In this document: in pieces, positions 49,936-59,373 of the stretch
Layout of the letters: each line of letters opens with the position of its first letter
Position numbering within the stretch: position 1 is the first letter of the stretch
Assembly (NCBI GenBank): GCA_023450615.1
Contig: JAEXGT010000084.1
Span: 54,385 to 118,384, forward strand
DNA from: Pseudomonadota bacterium
GTDB taxonomy: Bacteria > Pseudomonadota > Alphaproteobacteria > Rhizobiales > Beijerinckiaceae
Direction: 5' to 3'
Length of the DNA: 64,000 bases
Position numbers and translations under genes: made by a program
Notes under the pieces: model-generated
Seen by the model: only the letters and a program-made list of their open reading frames with translations
Databases searched by the model: none
Told to the model about the DNA's origin: nothing

Positions 49936-51834
49936 GTGCGCTACCCGCCCCAAATCCTCGAAGAGATACGCGCCCGGCTGCCGGTTTCGGCCGTCGTGGG
50001 CAAGCGCGTGCGCTTGAAGAAGGCGGGGCGGGAATGGAAGGGGCTCTCGCCCTTCAACGCGGAGAAGACGCCGTCCTTCTACGTGAATGACCAGAAGCAA
50101 TTCTATCACTGCTTCTCCTCCGGCAAGCACGGCGACATCTTCACCTTCGTCATGGAGACGGAAGGGCTCTCGTTCCCCGAGGCCGTGGAACGGCTTGCGG
50201 CGGAGGCGGGAGTGCCCCTGCCCAAGCTCACGCCCGAAGACCGTTTCGAGGAAGTGAAGCGCAAGACGCTCTATGACGCCATGGAGCTGGCGGCGCAGTT
50301 CTTCGAGGCTTCGCTTCAGGGCAGGTTCGGCCTGAAGGCTCGCGATTATCTCGCCGGGCGCTCGCTGAGTCCCGAAACGCAGAAGCGTTTCCGCATCGGC
50401 TATGCGCCGCCGGAACGTTTCGGCTTGCGCGATCATCTGGCCGAGAAAGGCATCTCCATCGAGATGATGGTGGAAGCGGGGCTGCTGGTTTCGGGCGAGG
50501 ACGTGAAGGTTCCCTTCGACCGTTTCCGCGACCGGGTGATGTTCCCGATCTGCGACGTGCGCGGCCGCGTGATCGCCTTCGGCGGGCGCGCCATGGCCGC
50601 CGACGTGCCCGCGAAGTACCTGAACTCGCCGGATACGCCGCTCTTCAACAAGGGGCGGCTTCTCTACAACTACCATCACGCCCGCCAGCCCGCTCATGAG
50701 CGCGGCACGGTGATCGCGGTCGAGGGCTATGTGGACGTGATCTCGCTCTCCGTCGCGGGATTTCCCAACGCGGTCGCGCCGCTCGGCACGGCGCTTACCG
50801 AGGACCAGCTCGCCCTTCTGTGGCGGCTCTCGGAGGAGCCGATCCTGTGCTTCGACGGCGACAAGGCGGGCCGGCGCGCCGCCTACCGCGCCCTTGAGAC
50901 GGCCCTGCCGAATCTGAGCCCAGGCAAGGCTCTGCGCTTCGCCCTTCTGCCCGACGGGCAGGACCCGGACGATCTCGCCCGCTCCGGCGGGCGCACGGCG
51001 GTGGAGCGGGTGTTGGCCACGGCCAAGCCGCTGGTGGACATCCTCTGGGCGCGGGAAACCGAAACCGGAACCTTCGATACGCCCGAGCAGAGAGCCGCCC
51101 TGGAACGGCGCCTGCGCGAATCACTTGCACTGATTCGCGATGAAACCCTCAAGCGGTACTACCGGGAGGAGGTCGAGAGCCGCCTTGCGGCCTTGAATCC
51201 GAATTCCCGGGCAAATCGTTTCAACCGCCAGGGCGGGGGAGGGCGGCGGGACTTCCGCGGGCCTGCCCCAACGACACCGAGCGCCCGCCTGAGCGTGTCG
51301 CCGCTGCTGGCGCGCAGCCCGCTTTTCACCGGCGGAACTGCCGAAAGCCCCCGCGAGGCGATGATCCTGTGCACCTTCCTGATGCATCCGGACCTGACCC
51401 AAAAACACGCGGAAACCCTTGCAGATCTTGAACTTGAAGGCCGCAGTGCCCAGATGATGCGCAGTCTCCTGCTTGATGGCGCAGCCAGTGGCGAACCGGC
51501 TGACATCACGGTGATGCAGGCCCGCCTGGAGCGGGCCGGGCTCACTCAGGCAGCCGACAGGCTCACCACTTTGGTCCGCCCCGGCGACCGCTGGATGCTC
51601 GATCCGCATGCGGATCCCTTGCGGCTTGAAGACGCATTGAGGCAAGCGATCACCTTGCATCGCCGGGCGCGCACGTTACATAGCGAGCTTCGGGCCGCCG
51701 AGCGCGCGCTTGCCGAAGAGGACAACGAGGCCAATCTCGCCTGGCTGCGAGAGGTCCAAAACCAACTGTCCTCCGTCGAGGGTGCCGAGGCCGACTTGGA
51801 CAAGAACGGGTCCACTGGGGGAGCCGGTTTCTGA
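49936..51834 (+). CDS. dnaG: DNA primase, with degenerate zinc-finger
   Basis: 632 residues. It makes RNA primers at the replication fork. VRYPPQILEEIRARLPVSAVVGKRVRLKK starts the CHC2 domain, but zinc ligands are replaced: GLSPFNAEKTPSF (Cys to Ser, His to Asn) and FYHCFSSGKHGD (one Cys kept, one Ser). TOPRIM motifs VIAVEGYVDVISLSVAGF and CFDGDKAGRRAA are intact (Glu and Asp-x-Asp), and the C-terminal helicase-binding domain is present. GTG 49936 with GGAGA upstream is chosen over ATG 49909. It lies directly before rpoD, the classic macromolecular-synthesis order. Confidence 0.93.
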   Translation: MRYPPQILEEIRARLPVSAVVGKRVRLKKAGREWKGLSPFNAEKTPSFYVNDQKQFYHCFSSGKHGDIFTFVMETEGLSFPEAVERLAAEAGVPLPKLTPEDRFEEVKRKTLYDAMELAAQFFEASLQGRFGLKARDYLAGRSLSPETQKRFRIGYAPPERFGLRDHLAEKGISIEMMVEAGLLVSGEDVKVPFDRFRDRVMFPICDVRGRVIAFGGRAMAADVPAKYLNSPDTPLFNKGRLLYNYHHARQPAHERGTVIAVEGYVDVISLSVAGFPNAVAPLGTALTEDQLALLWRLSEEPILCFDGDKAGRRAAYRALETALPNLSPGKALRFALLPDGQDPDDLARSGGRTAVERVLATAKPLVDILWARETETGTFDTPEQRAALERRLRESLALIRDETLKRYYREEVESRLAALNPNSRANRFNRQGGGGRRDFRGPAPTTPSARLSVSPLLARSPLFTGGTAESPREAMILCTFLMHPDLTQKHAETLADLELEGRSAQMMRSLLLDGAASGEPADITVMQARLERAGLTQAADRLTTLVRPGDRWMLDPHADPLRLEDALRQAITLHRRARTLHSELRAAERALAEEDNEANLAWLREVQNQLSSVEGAEADLDKNGSTGGAGF

Positions 51835-51883
51835 AGACATGGAATTTGGCCCGTTGCAGGGCAGGAGATGGTTAACGGTTAGT

Positions 51884-51913
51884 CAATTGACTTGCTGTTT
51901 ATTGGTCAGGAAT
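51884..51913 (+). promoter_or_regulatory. Possible promoter of rpoD
   Basis: TTGACT, then 18 bases, then AATTTT. The intergenic region is 171 bases, enough for an internal promoter; the -10 match is poor. Confidence 0.25.
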
Positions 51914-52005
51914 TTTCGGGTGGCCGGGCCCACAAGCCTTGCTGCCCATTCGCGCATCGTCGGTTCCGCTGGGGGAACCAATGGAGCGCCGGAGTAAGGC
52001 AGAGC

Positions 52006-53997
52006 ATGGCGACGAAGGCAACCGAACGGGACGAAGGCGAGACGACAGCTCCGGAGCAAACGAGCGACGGGCCTCTGCTCGACCTGAGCGATGCCGCCGT
52101 TAAACGGATGATCAAGCTCGCGAAGAAGCGCGGGTATGTCACCTATGAGGAACTGAACGACGTTCTGCCTCCGGAGGAGTTCACCTCGGAGCAGATCGAG
52201 GATGTGCTCGGGCAATTGTCCGAGATGGGCATCAACGTCGTTGAGTCCGAAGAGGCGGAAGAGGGCGAGAAGGCCGAGGCAGAGGAAGACGAGGCCGAAG
52301 GCGGCGATCTCGTCGAGGCTTCGCAGACCCGCGCCGTCACGGTCCGCGAGACTACGGCCAAGGAGCCGACCGACCGCACGGACGATCCGGTGCGCATGTA
52401 TCTGCGCGAGATGGGCTCGGTCGAGCTTCTGTCCCGCGAGGGCGAAATCGCGATCGCCAAGCGCATCGAGGCCGGCCGCGAGGCCATGATCGCGGGCCTC
52501 TGCGAAAGCCCGCTGACCTTCCAGGCCATCATCATCTGGCGCGACGAGCTCGTCGAGGGCCGGGTGCTGCTGCGCGACATCATCGACCTCGAGGCCACTT
52601 ACGCCGGTCCCGACGGCAAGGGCGCTCCCAAGGTGGATGCGCTCGGCGATGAGAGCGAGGAAGAGGCCGCCGAGGGCGACGAGGCGACTCCGCCGGAAGG
52701 CGAGATGGACGACGACGATCTTGAGAACAACGTATCGCTCTCGGCCATGGAAGCCGAGCTGAAGCCGCGCGTTCTCGAGACCTTCGACTCCATCGCCGAC
52801 AACTACAAGAAGCTGCGCCGCCTGCAGGTCGAGCATGTGGAACAGCGCATGCAGAACAAGCAGCTGACCCCGGCCCAGGAGCGCAAGTACCGCGAGCTGA
52901 AGTCGGACATCGTCACCTCGGTGAAGTCGCTGTCGCTCAACAACAACCGCATCGAAGCGCTGGTCGAGCAGCTCTACGACATCAACAAGCGCCTCATCTC
53001 GCATGAGGGCCGCCTGATGCGTCTGGCCGAAAGCCACGGCGTGGCGCGCGAGGAATTCCTCAAGCACTACCAGGGCTGGGAACTCGATCCCAAGTGGGTT
53101 CTGCGCGTGTCCAAGCTCGGCGGCAAGGGCTGGAAGGACTTCGTCGCCAAGGCGAAGGACGGCATCCACGACCTGCGCGAGAACATCCATAACCTCGCAA
53201 GCGAGACCGGCCTGGAGATCCAGGAATTCCGCCGCATCGTCATGATGGTGCAGAAGGGCGAGCGCGAGGCCCGGCAGGCGAAGAAGGAAATGATCGAGGC
53301 GAACCTGCGCCTCGTGATCTCCATCGCCAAGAAGTACACGAACCGCGGCCTTCAGTTCCTGGACCTGATTCAGGAGGGCAATATCGGCCTCATGAAGGCG
53401 GTCGATAAGTTCGAGTACCGCCGCGGCTACAAGTTCTCCACCTATGCCACGTGGTGGATCAGGCAGGCGATCACGCGCTCCATCGCGGATCAGGCCCGCA
53501 CGATCCGTATTCCGGTGCACATGATCGAGACGATCAACAAGATCGTGCGGACCTCGCGCCAGATGCTGCACGAGATCGGCCGCGAGCCGACCCCGGAGGA
53601 ACTGGCCGAGAAGCTCGCCATGCCGCTGGAAAAGGTGCGCAAGGTTCTGAAGATCGCCAAGGAGCCGATCTCCCTCGAAACGCCGATCGGCGACGAGGAG
53701 GATTCACACCTCGGAGACTTCATCGAGGACAAGAACGCGATCCTGCCCATCGACGCGGCGATCCAGTCGAACCTGCGCGAGACCACGACGCGCGTACTCG
53801 CCTCGCTCACCCCGCGCGAAGAGCGCGTGCTGCGCATGCGCTTCGGCATCGGCATGAACACCGACCACACCCTCGAAGAGGTCGGCCAGCAATTCTCGGT
53901 GACCCGCGAGCGTATCCGTCAGATCGAGGCGAAGGCCCTGCGCAAGCTGAAGCATCCTTCGCGGAGCCGGAAGCTGCGGAGCTTCCTCGACAATTAA
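52006..53997 (+). CDS. rpoD: Primary sigma factor RpoD (sigma-70)
   Basis: 663 residues. Region 1.1 (AAVKRMIKLAKKRGYVTYEELNDVLPPEEFTSEQIEDVLGQLSEMGINVVE), an acidic non-conserved stretch, region 1.2 (DPVRMYLREMGSVELLSREGEIAIAKRIE), region 2 (NLRLVISIAKKYTNRGLQFLDLIQEGNIGLMKAVDKFEYRRGYKFSTYATWWIRQAITR), region 3 and region 4 (LTPREERVLRMRFGIG, TLEEVGQQFSVTRERIRQIEAKALRKLKHP) are all intact. ATG 52006 is preceded by AAGGCAGAGC. Next to dnaG, as in most bacteria; a strong terminator follows. Confidence 0.97.
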   Translation: MATKATERDEGETTAPEQTSDGPLLDLSDAAVKRMIKLAKKRGYVTYEELNDVLPPEEFTSEQIEDVLGQLSEMGINVVESEEAEEGEKAEAEEDEAEGGDLVEASQTRAVTVRETTAKEPTDRTDDPVRMYLREMGSVELLSREGEIAIAKRIEAGREAMIAGLCESPLTFQAIIIWRDELVEGRVLLRDIIDLEATYAGPDGKGAPKVDALGDESEEEAAEGDEATPPEGEMDDDDLENNVSLSAMEAELKPRVLETFDSIADNYKKLRRLQVEHVEQRMQNKQLTPAQERKYRELKSDIVTSVKSLSLNNNRIEALVEQLYDINKRLISHEGRLMRLAESHGVAREEFLKHYQGWELDPKWVLRVSKLGGKGWKDFVAKAKDGIHDLRENIHNLASETGLEIQEFRRIVMMVQKGEREARQAKKEMIEANLRLVISIAKKYTNRGLQFLDLIQEGNIGLMKAVDKFEYRRGYKFSTYATWWIRQAITRSIADQARTIRIPVHMIETINKIVRTSRQMLHEIGREPTPEELAEKLAMPLEKVRKVLKIAKEPISLETPIGDEEDSHLGDFIEDKNAILPIDAAIQSNLRETTTRVLASLTPREERVLRMRFGIGMNTDHTLEEVGQQFSVTRERIRQIEAKALRKLKHPSRSRKLRSFLDN

Positions 53998-54005
53998 GCG
54001 AATTC

Positions 54006-54035
54006 AAAAAGGCGGGCTTCGAGCCCGCCTTTTTT
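54006..54035. terminator. Rho-independent terminator after rpoD
   Basis: AAAGGCGGGCT and AGCCCGCCTTT enclose TCG; a T-run follows and an A-run precedes, so it serves both strands. Confidence 0.92.
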
Positions 54036-54061
54036 GATGGGACGCGTCCGCACCCGGCGTG

Positions 54062-55321
54062 TCACTGAAAAGCGGCGAATGCCGCGCCGCCTGCCGCGAT
54101 AGCGGCGAGGCTTGTTCCGGAGACGATCCATCCGGCTTGTCTCGTGCCCAGGCTGAAGGTCATTCCGGCTTTCACGAGCGTGTTGACGGCGGCGGCGAGG
54201 CCGATGCCGAGCACGGCGGTCGAGACCGTGATGCTCTCATGGGACAGACGGGCGAGAGAGAGCATGATGGCATCCACGTCGGCGACGCCGGACAGCGCCG
54301 CGAGTGCGATCAGACCTGAATCTCCCATGGCGTTGCCGGTCAGTTTCGCCAGCAGATTGATGATGGCGATGAAGCCTGCGAGCTTCAGGGCGGTTCCGAG
54401 GTCGAAGGGGTTGGCGATGCTGAGGCGAGGGTGCTCCTCGCTTCCTTTGCCGAATGTGAGAAGCAGCAGGCCCGCCACGCTCACGAGAACGAGGCCCGCA
54501 GCGCCCAGGGGCCATACGAGCGGAAGCAGGAGCGCTTGGTTCAGGGCACTTGCGACGATCACGACGCGCGCAATCATCACCGAACCGGCCAGAAGAATGC
54601 CGCCTGCAAGCAGAGGGCTGGCATGCGGATGTTCGCGCGCCATGCGCGAAAGGGTGACGGTTGTCGCTGTCGACGAAGCCAGTCCCCCGGCAAGGGCTGC
54701 GAACGCGACGCCGGCCTGGCTGCCCATGATCCGCACCGCGACATAACCCGCAAACGAGATGGCCGCGATGATGATGGCGAGAAGCCAGGTTTCCGCCGGA
54801 TTGATCGCACCCCATGGATCGATGGTTCTGTTAGGCAGGAGTGGCAGCGCGAGAAAGGTCATCGCCAGCAGGATGAGGACGGACCGGATCTCCAGCCATG
54901 TCAGGCGCCGAAGCCATGAATGAAGAGGCTGCTTGAGAGCGAGGATGAGCGTCATGATCACGCCGGCTGCAATCGCAATCTGCAGATCTCCCAGGACGGC
55001 ATAAGCACCAAGGGCAAAGGTCAGCAGCGCTGCGATCACGCCCGTTACGCTGAAATTCCCTTCGCTCCTCGCTTCGAGCCACGCGAATGCGCCGAAGGCG
55101 AGCGCGAAGCCGAAAAAGGACAGCCCGAGAAATGCGGCATGCGTGTGGGACGCAAGAATGGCGGACAGGGCTCCAAGCAAGGCGGTGAGCGTGTAGGTTC
55201 TCAAGCCTGCCGTGCGCTCGCCCTCGTCGTCGTCGCGCTGCTGCCAGCCGCGTTCGAGGCCGACCACAAGTCCGATGGCCAGTGCAACGCTCAAACGCAG
55301 GAGAAGAGACGTATCATCCAT
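54062..55321 (-). CDS. MgtC/SapB N-terminal plus DUF4010 membrane protein
   Basis: 419 residues, about 12 hydrophobic helices. The N-terminal LLRLSVALAIGLVVGLERGW, then RTAGLRTYTLTALLGALSAILA is the MgtC/SapB motif with the conserved Asp/Arg elements; the rest fits DUF4010 (e.g. SHESITVSTAVLGIGLAAAVNTLVKAG). Related proteins affect Mg2+ or phosphate homeostasis, but the DUF4010 branch is uncharacterised. ATG 55321 and 55333 are both possible; GGATC lies before the former. Confidence 0.83.
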   Translation of the reverse strand: MDDTSLLLRLSVALAIGLVVGLERGWQQRDDDEGERTAGLRTYTLTALLGALSAILASHTHAAFLGLSFFGFALAFGAFAWLEARSEGNFSVTGVIAALLTFALGAYAVLGDLQIAIAAGVIMTLILALKQPLHSWLRRLTWLEIRSVLILLAMTFLALPLLPNRTIDPWGAINPAETWLLAIIIAAISFAGYVAVRIMGSQAGVAFAALAGGLASSTATTVTLSRMAREHPHASPLLAGGILLAGSVMIARVVIVASALNQALLLPLVWPLGAAGLVLVSVAGLLLLTFGKGSEEHPRLSIANPFDLGTALKLAGFIAIINLLAKLTGNAMGDSGLIALAALSGVADVDAIMLSLARLSHESITVSTAVLGIGLAAAVNTLVKAGMTFSLGTRQAGWIVSGTSLAAIAAGGAAFAAFQ

Positions 55322-55487
55322 GGCCCGATCCACCCTGGAGCCCTGAGGGCCCGGGATCGGTGCCTCTCATGCTCTCTTTTCGGATCTGCTATCACGGCCA
55401 AGCTTAAAACGGCAATTCCGGCATCGGACGCGGCTCGGTGCGCATCCCGCCACGCCTGCGTTTCGATGAGGCGATGCATCCGTGTCG

Positions 55488-56570
55488 TCACGGCGATGGC
55501 GCGGTGCTGCCTGTGGTCGGCGGATCGGACGGTTTGTCCTCAAGGGCAGGAATGATGTTCTCCGCGACCAGCGCGTGAAGCTGCCCGATATAGTTGTCCT
55601 CGCGCGAAGGCTCGGTCGGGTCCGATGTCATGACGACGGTCATGCCGAGGCTCGGCGCCACATAGATCATCTGCCCGCCGAAGCCCCAGGCGTAGTAGAC
55701 CCTGTGCCCGCGCATGTCGCGCATGTACCAGCCATAGCCGTATGCATCGCCGGTGAACGGCGAAGAGGTGCGGGGCTCCCAGGATTCCTTCACCCAGTTT
55801 TCCGGCACGACGCGCCTGCTGTCGATCATGCCGCCCTGGCGATACATTTCGCCGAAGCGCAGGAGAGCGCGCGGCGACAGGGCCATCTCGTTGCCGCCGA
55901 GAAAGATGCCTTGCGGATCGCGCGTCCATGGCGGCACCTGCACTTCGAGCGGCTCGCCGAGCCATTCGCGCGCAAGCTCCAGGGTGCTGCGCTTCGATGC
56001 GCGCGTGAGCGCTGCGGAGAGCAGATGCGTGCTGCCCGTCGAATAGAGCATGCGCCCGCCGGGCTCGTCCACGAAGGGACGGGTGAGCACATGGCGCACC
56101 CAGTTGCCGCTGCTCACCCATGAACCGTAGTTGCGCCCCGATGTGCGCTCCAGTCCCGCGCGCATGGAAAGCAGATGGCCGACGGTGATCCGCTTCACGC
56201 GCTCATCCGCATCGGACGGGACGCTCGCGCCGAGGATGTCCGCAACCGGCTGATCGACGCCCTTCAGGACGTCCCGCTCGATGGCGATGCCGACGAGCGC
56301 GGACAGGATGGTCTTGGACGCTGACTTGATATTGGTGGGCCGCTCCAGGCTGGAGCCCTTGAAGGCCTGCTCGACGACAACCTTTCCGTCGCGCGAAACG
56401 ATGAGGGAGCGAAGATTCTCCAGTTCCCCGGCGCGCTCGGCGGATTGTTCGAGCGTCGGCGTCTCCGGGGCAGGGGAGGTCTGCGCCGACGCGCCAAGGG
56501 GCGCCAGCATCGCGAGGATCAGGCACAGTTTCGGAACGGCTGAGATCATGGGCGGCAGCTTGAACGTCAT
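55488..56570 (-). CDS. Serine hydrolase, beta-lactamase family
   Basis: 360 residues. A signal peptide ends near ASA. The SxxK motif is NIKSASKTILSALVGIAIERD, with YST (in MLYSTGSTHLLSAAL) as the second motif and WGFGGQMIYV replacing the KTG box, as in class C-like penicillin-binding esterases. MSLRAGLER-type motif (SMRAGLERTSG) also fits. Function could be an esterase or D-aminopeptidase; true beta-lactamase activity is unlikely to be inferred from this. GAGGGAAC directly before ATG 56570 fixes the start. Confidence 0.87.
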   Translation of the reverse strand: MTFKLPPMISAVPKLCLILAMLAPLGASAQTSPAPETPTLEQSAERAGELENLRSLIVSRDGKVVVEQAFKGSSLERPTNIKSASKTILSALVGIAIERDVLKGVDQPVADILGASVPSDADERVKRITVGHLLSMRAGLERTSGRNYGSWVSSGNWVRHVLTRPFVDEPGGRMLYSTGSTHLLSAALTRASKRSTLELAREWLGEPLEVQVPPWTRDPQGIFLGGNEMALSPRALLRFGEMYRQGGMIDSRRVVPENWVKESWEPRTSSPFTGDAYGYGWYMRDMRGHRVYYAWGFGGQMIYVAPSLGMTVVMTSDPTEPSREDNYIGQLHALVAENIIPALEDKPSDPPTTGSTAPSP

Positions 56571-56872
56571 GTTCCCTCATGCTTGCCGATAAGAGGCTGC
56601 GGACCTGGGACGTTCCGGTCAGGCCGCCATCTGCACGGGATTGTGAGGAGGCCCGCAGATCCGAGACGCCGCCTTCGCTTCAGCCCGCGAAGAGCGCTCG
56701 CCCTACCAGCCCCTCGCTTGGTCCTCACAATGGAAGGAAAACAATAGCTTAGTGGGCCTTTCCTTCTATCCACCCATGCAAGACTGCCAGTTCGGACCTG
56801 CGTCTGCGGCAATTGTACTGAGGGATGCACTCCCTTATTTGCGGGATAACTTGTAAATAAGGCTGTATTCAC
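56571..56872. other. 302-base leader region upstream of the symporter gene
   Basis: Contains two hairpins: GAAGGAAA/TTTCCTTC at 56733-56766 and CTTATTT/AAATAAG at 56834-56863, the latter next to the symporter start. No gene is supported. They could belong to a regulated 5' leader of the symporter message. Confidence 0.4.
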
Positions 56873-58147
56873 ATGATAAATTCGTGGTTTTCTCGCCCTC
56901 TCTGGCAAAGGGTGGCGGTGGGCTTTGCGCTGGGCATCCTGGCCGGTCTCTGGGCCGGGGAGCAGGCGACAACCTGGTTCAAGCCCCTCGGCGATATCTA
57001 TCTGAACCTCGTGCGGATGATCGTGATCCCGCTCGTGTTCTTCACCATCACCTCCAGCGTGGCGAAGCTGGCGGAGGTTGGCAACGTGGCGCGGCTGGGC
57101 CTGCGCACGCTGTTCTGGTTCGTCGCGACCTCGGCCATCGCGGTTCTCGTGGGCATCGCGTTTGGCCACCTCATCGATCCGGGCGTCGGCCTGTCGAACC
57201 TGCCTCTCGGCGAGGTGAAGCCGCGCACGATCCCGACACCGCTCGAGGTGCTGATCGGCATCGTGCCCACGAACCCGATCAAGGCCATGGCCGACACCAA
57301 TGTGCTGCAAGTTCTGTTCTTTTCCGGCATCGTGGGCGCGGCCCTCGTATCCCTGGGAGAGAAGACCGCCGGAATCCGCACTCTGGTCGATCAAGGCGCG
57401 ACGCTGGTCTTTCGCATCACGCGCTGGGTCCTGCAGCTCACGCCCATCGGCACCTTCGGCCTCATCGCCTGGGTCGTCGGGCGCTACGGCCTTGCGTCGC
57501 TGCTGCCGCTCGGCAAATTCATCGCGGCCATGTATCTGGCGTGCCTGTTCCACATCATCGTGGTTTATGGCGGGTTGCTGAAGCTGCACGGCCTCAAGGT
57601 AGGCCGCTTCTTCCGAGGTGCTGCGCCGGCCATGCAGATGGCGTTCGCCACTTCGTCGAGCCTCGCCACGCTGCCCATGTCCCTGCGCGTCGCCGTCGAG
57701 AAGCTCGGCGTTCCGCAGAGCTATGCCAGTTTCGCCGTGCCGCTCGGCGCGAATGTGAAGATGGACGGCTGCGGCGCGATCTATCCCGCCATCGCGTCGA
57801 TCTTCATCGCGCAGTATTTCGGCCTCGATCTGTCGCTGACGCAATACGTGCTCATCGGCCTCACAGCAGTGCTCGGCTCGCTCGGCACGGCGGGTGTGCC
57901 CGGCACTTCCATCGTGATGCTCACGCTTACCTTGAGCACGGCGGGCCTGCCGCTCGAAGGCATCGGCTACATCGTCGCCATCGACCGCGTGGTCGACATG
58001 ATGCGCACCATGACCAATGTCACCGGACAGGTTCTCGTGCCCGTGATCGTCGCGAAGGAAGAGCGCATTCTGGATCAGGCCGTCTATGACGGCGCTGCGG
58101 GCAATGCCGAGCCGCGAGGCGAGCAGGTTCTCGTCGCGGCCGAGTAA
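56873..58147 (+). CDS. Dicarboxylate/amino acid:cation symporter (DAACS family)
   Basis: 424 residues, with eight helices plus two re-entrant loops as in the GltPh fold. LNLVRMIVIPLVFFTITSSVAKL, the Ser-rich hairpin AFATSSSLATLPMSL, GANVKMDGCGAIYP (the NMDGT-like cation site, with NMDGT altered to KMDGC), and GTAGVPGTSIVMLTLTL in hairpin 2 are present. It imports glutamate or C4-dicarboxylates with H+ or Na+. A single gene followed by a strong terminator. Confidence 0.92.
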   Translation: MINSWFSRPLWQRVAVGFALGILAGLWAGEQATTWFKPLGDIYLNLVRMIVIPLVFFTITSSVAKLAEVGNVARLGLRTLFWFVATSAIAVLVGIAFGHLIDPGVGLSNLPLGEVKPRTIPTPLEVLIGIVPTNPIKAMADTNVLQVLFFSGIVGAALVSLGEKTAGIRTLVDQGATLVFRITRWVLQLTPIGTFGLIAWVVGRYGLASLLPLGKFIAAMYLACLFHIIVVYGGLLKLHGLKVGRFFRGAAPAMQMAFATSSSLATLPMSLRVAVEKLGVPQSYASFAVPLGANVKMDGCGAIYPAIASIFIAQYFGLDLSLTQYVLIGLTAVLGSLGTAGVPGTSIVMLTLTLSTAGLPLEGIGYIVAIDRVVDMMRTMTNVTGQVLVPVIVAKEERILDQAVYDGAAGNAEPRGEQVLVAAE

Positions 58148-58166
58148 GGGCGCTCATTGCGCAACG

Positions 58167-58199
58167 AAAAGGCGGGCCGATGCTTCGGGCCCGCCTTTT
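58167..58199. terminator. Bidirectional terminator after the symporter gene
   Basis: AAAAGGCGGGCC and GGCCCGCCTTTT arms around GATGCTTCG, ending in TTTTC, with AAAA on the other side. Confidence 0.88.
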
Positions 58200-58206
58200 C
58201 ATTCGT

Positions 58207-59373
58207 TTAGAACAGGAAGTCGGATGCGCCGATCAGGGCCTTCTGCACGTTCAGCAGCGTGATCGATTGTCCGTTGGCCTTGATGATCACGTCGTCGGCG
58301 ATGCCGTCGCCGTCTCCGTTGCCCTGCTTGATGGACAGCTTGCTGAATTTCAGGGAATTGCCGCGCAGGTCGATGCGGTCGAGCCCGTCCTGGAAATCGT
58401 AGATCTTGTCCTTGCCCCATTTGCCGCTGAAGCGGAACACGTCCGCGCCCGCGCCTCCATAGAGACTGTCGTTGCCGGCCCCGCCGTCGAGCGTGTCGCG
58501 CCCGGCCTCTCCGTAGAGCTTGTCCTTCCCGCTGCCGCCTTTGAGGGTGTCGTTGCCTGCGCGGCCATAGAGCTTGTCGTTGCCAGCATCGCCCTTGATC
58601 AGGTCGACGCGCCCCGTGCCCTTGAGCGTGTTCGCGCCCGCGGTGCCGGTGATCACCTTCACCATGACGGGATCGATGAGATCGAGCTTCACGTTGCTCG
58701 CGCCGATCGTCGCCTGCTTCTTCACCGGTGCCACGCCGCCGCCGGAATAGGTGATCTTGTAGGTGCCTGCCGGGAGCGCGAGGCTGTAGCCGCCTGCGGG
58801 TTCCGACACAGTGCTGAAGCGCTCTCCGGTCGAACTGACCGCCGAGATCTTCACGCCCTTCAGCGCCTCGCCGACATCGTAGAAGCGGTCGCCGTCCTTG
58901 TCGTCCATGACGACGCCGGTGAGAAACTTCTTTGAGCCGGAGCGCGCGAAGTTCTCGGTGACGAAGGCGCCGTCCCATCCCTCAAAGACGCCCGTGCCGA
59001 AGCCGATGCCGATCTCGCGGAACGTGCCGTTGAGGATGTTGGCCTTGTGGCCGGGACTATTCATCAGGTTGGTGTGCAGAAGATGCATTTCGTCCTCGTA
59101 GCCCGCAGGTCCGCGCGTGCTGACCCAGGCGAGGTTCTCGGCGGAAGCCCAGGATCCGCTGAACTTATAGCCAGCACTCTGCATGCGATCCATCGGCGCT
59201 GAGAAATTGACGCCCGTATGGGAAAACGCATCGGTCCCGATCATCCAATTCGTGTGGGAATCGGCGGATGCGTTGAGTTTGCCGTTGAAGGCGAGCGGTT
59301 GCGCGCCGACCTTGGCGCGCGCCGCATTCACCAATTCGAGCATGAGCTGCTCGTAAGCCGTAGCCTGTGCCAT
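58207..59373 (-). CDS. CAP-domain protein with RTX calcium-binding repeats
   Basis: 388 residues. A CAP/SCP domain comes first (ELVNAARAKVGAQPL, HTNWMIGTDAFSHTG, SAENLAWVS, LMNSPGHKANILNGTFREIGIGF), then an SdrD-B-like carboxypeptidase-regulatory segment (GVVMDDKDGDRFYDVGEALKGVKI), then Gly-Asp RTX repeats (GDAGNDKLYGRAGNDTLKGG, GGAGNDSLYGGAGADVF). The lack of a Sec signal and the RTX repeats with hydrophobic C-terminal tail (ALIGASDFLF) point to type I secretion. ATG 59373 with AAGGGG upstream is chosen; a TTG at 59379 is possible. No ABC exporter is adjacent. Confidence 0.88.
   Translation of the reverse strand: MAQATAYEQLMLELVNAARAKVGAQPLAFNGKLNASADSHTNWMIGTDAFSHTGVNFSAPMDRMQSAGYKFSGSWASAENLAWVSTRGPAGYEDEMHLLHTNLMNSPGHKANILNGTFREIGIGFGTGVFEGWDGAFVTENFARSGSKKFLTGVVMDDKDGDRFYDVGEALKGVKISAVSSTGERFSTVSEPAGGYSLALPAGTYKITYSGGGVAPVKKQATIGASNVKLDLIDPVMVKVITGTAGANTLKGTGRVDLIKGDAGNDKLYGRAGNDTLKGGSGKDKLYGEAGRDTLDGGAGNDSLYGGAGADVFRFSGKWGKDKIYDFQDGLDRIDLRGNSLKFSKLSIKQGNGDGDGIADDVIIKANGQSITLLNVQKALIGASDFLF

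Noticed and set aside
51870..51885. TTAACGGTTAG as a CtrA site before rpoD
   Set aside because: The two half-sites are 3 bases apart rather than 7 and the second is imperfect.
56567..57844. 425-codon minus-strand frame opposite the symporter gene
   Set aside because: Low-complexity Arg/Asp/His/Gln composition typical of an antisense shadow; the plus-strand symporter is unmistakable.
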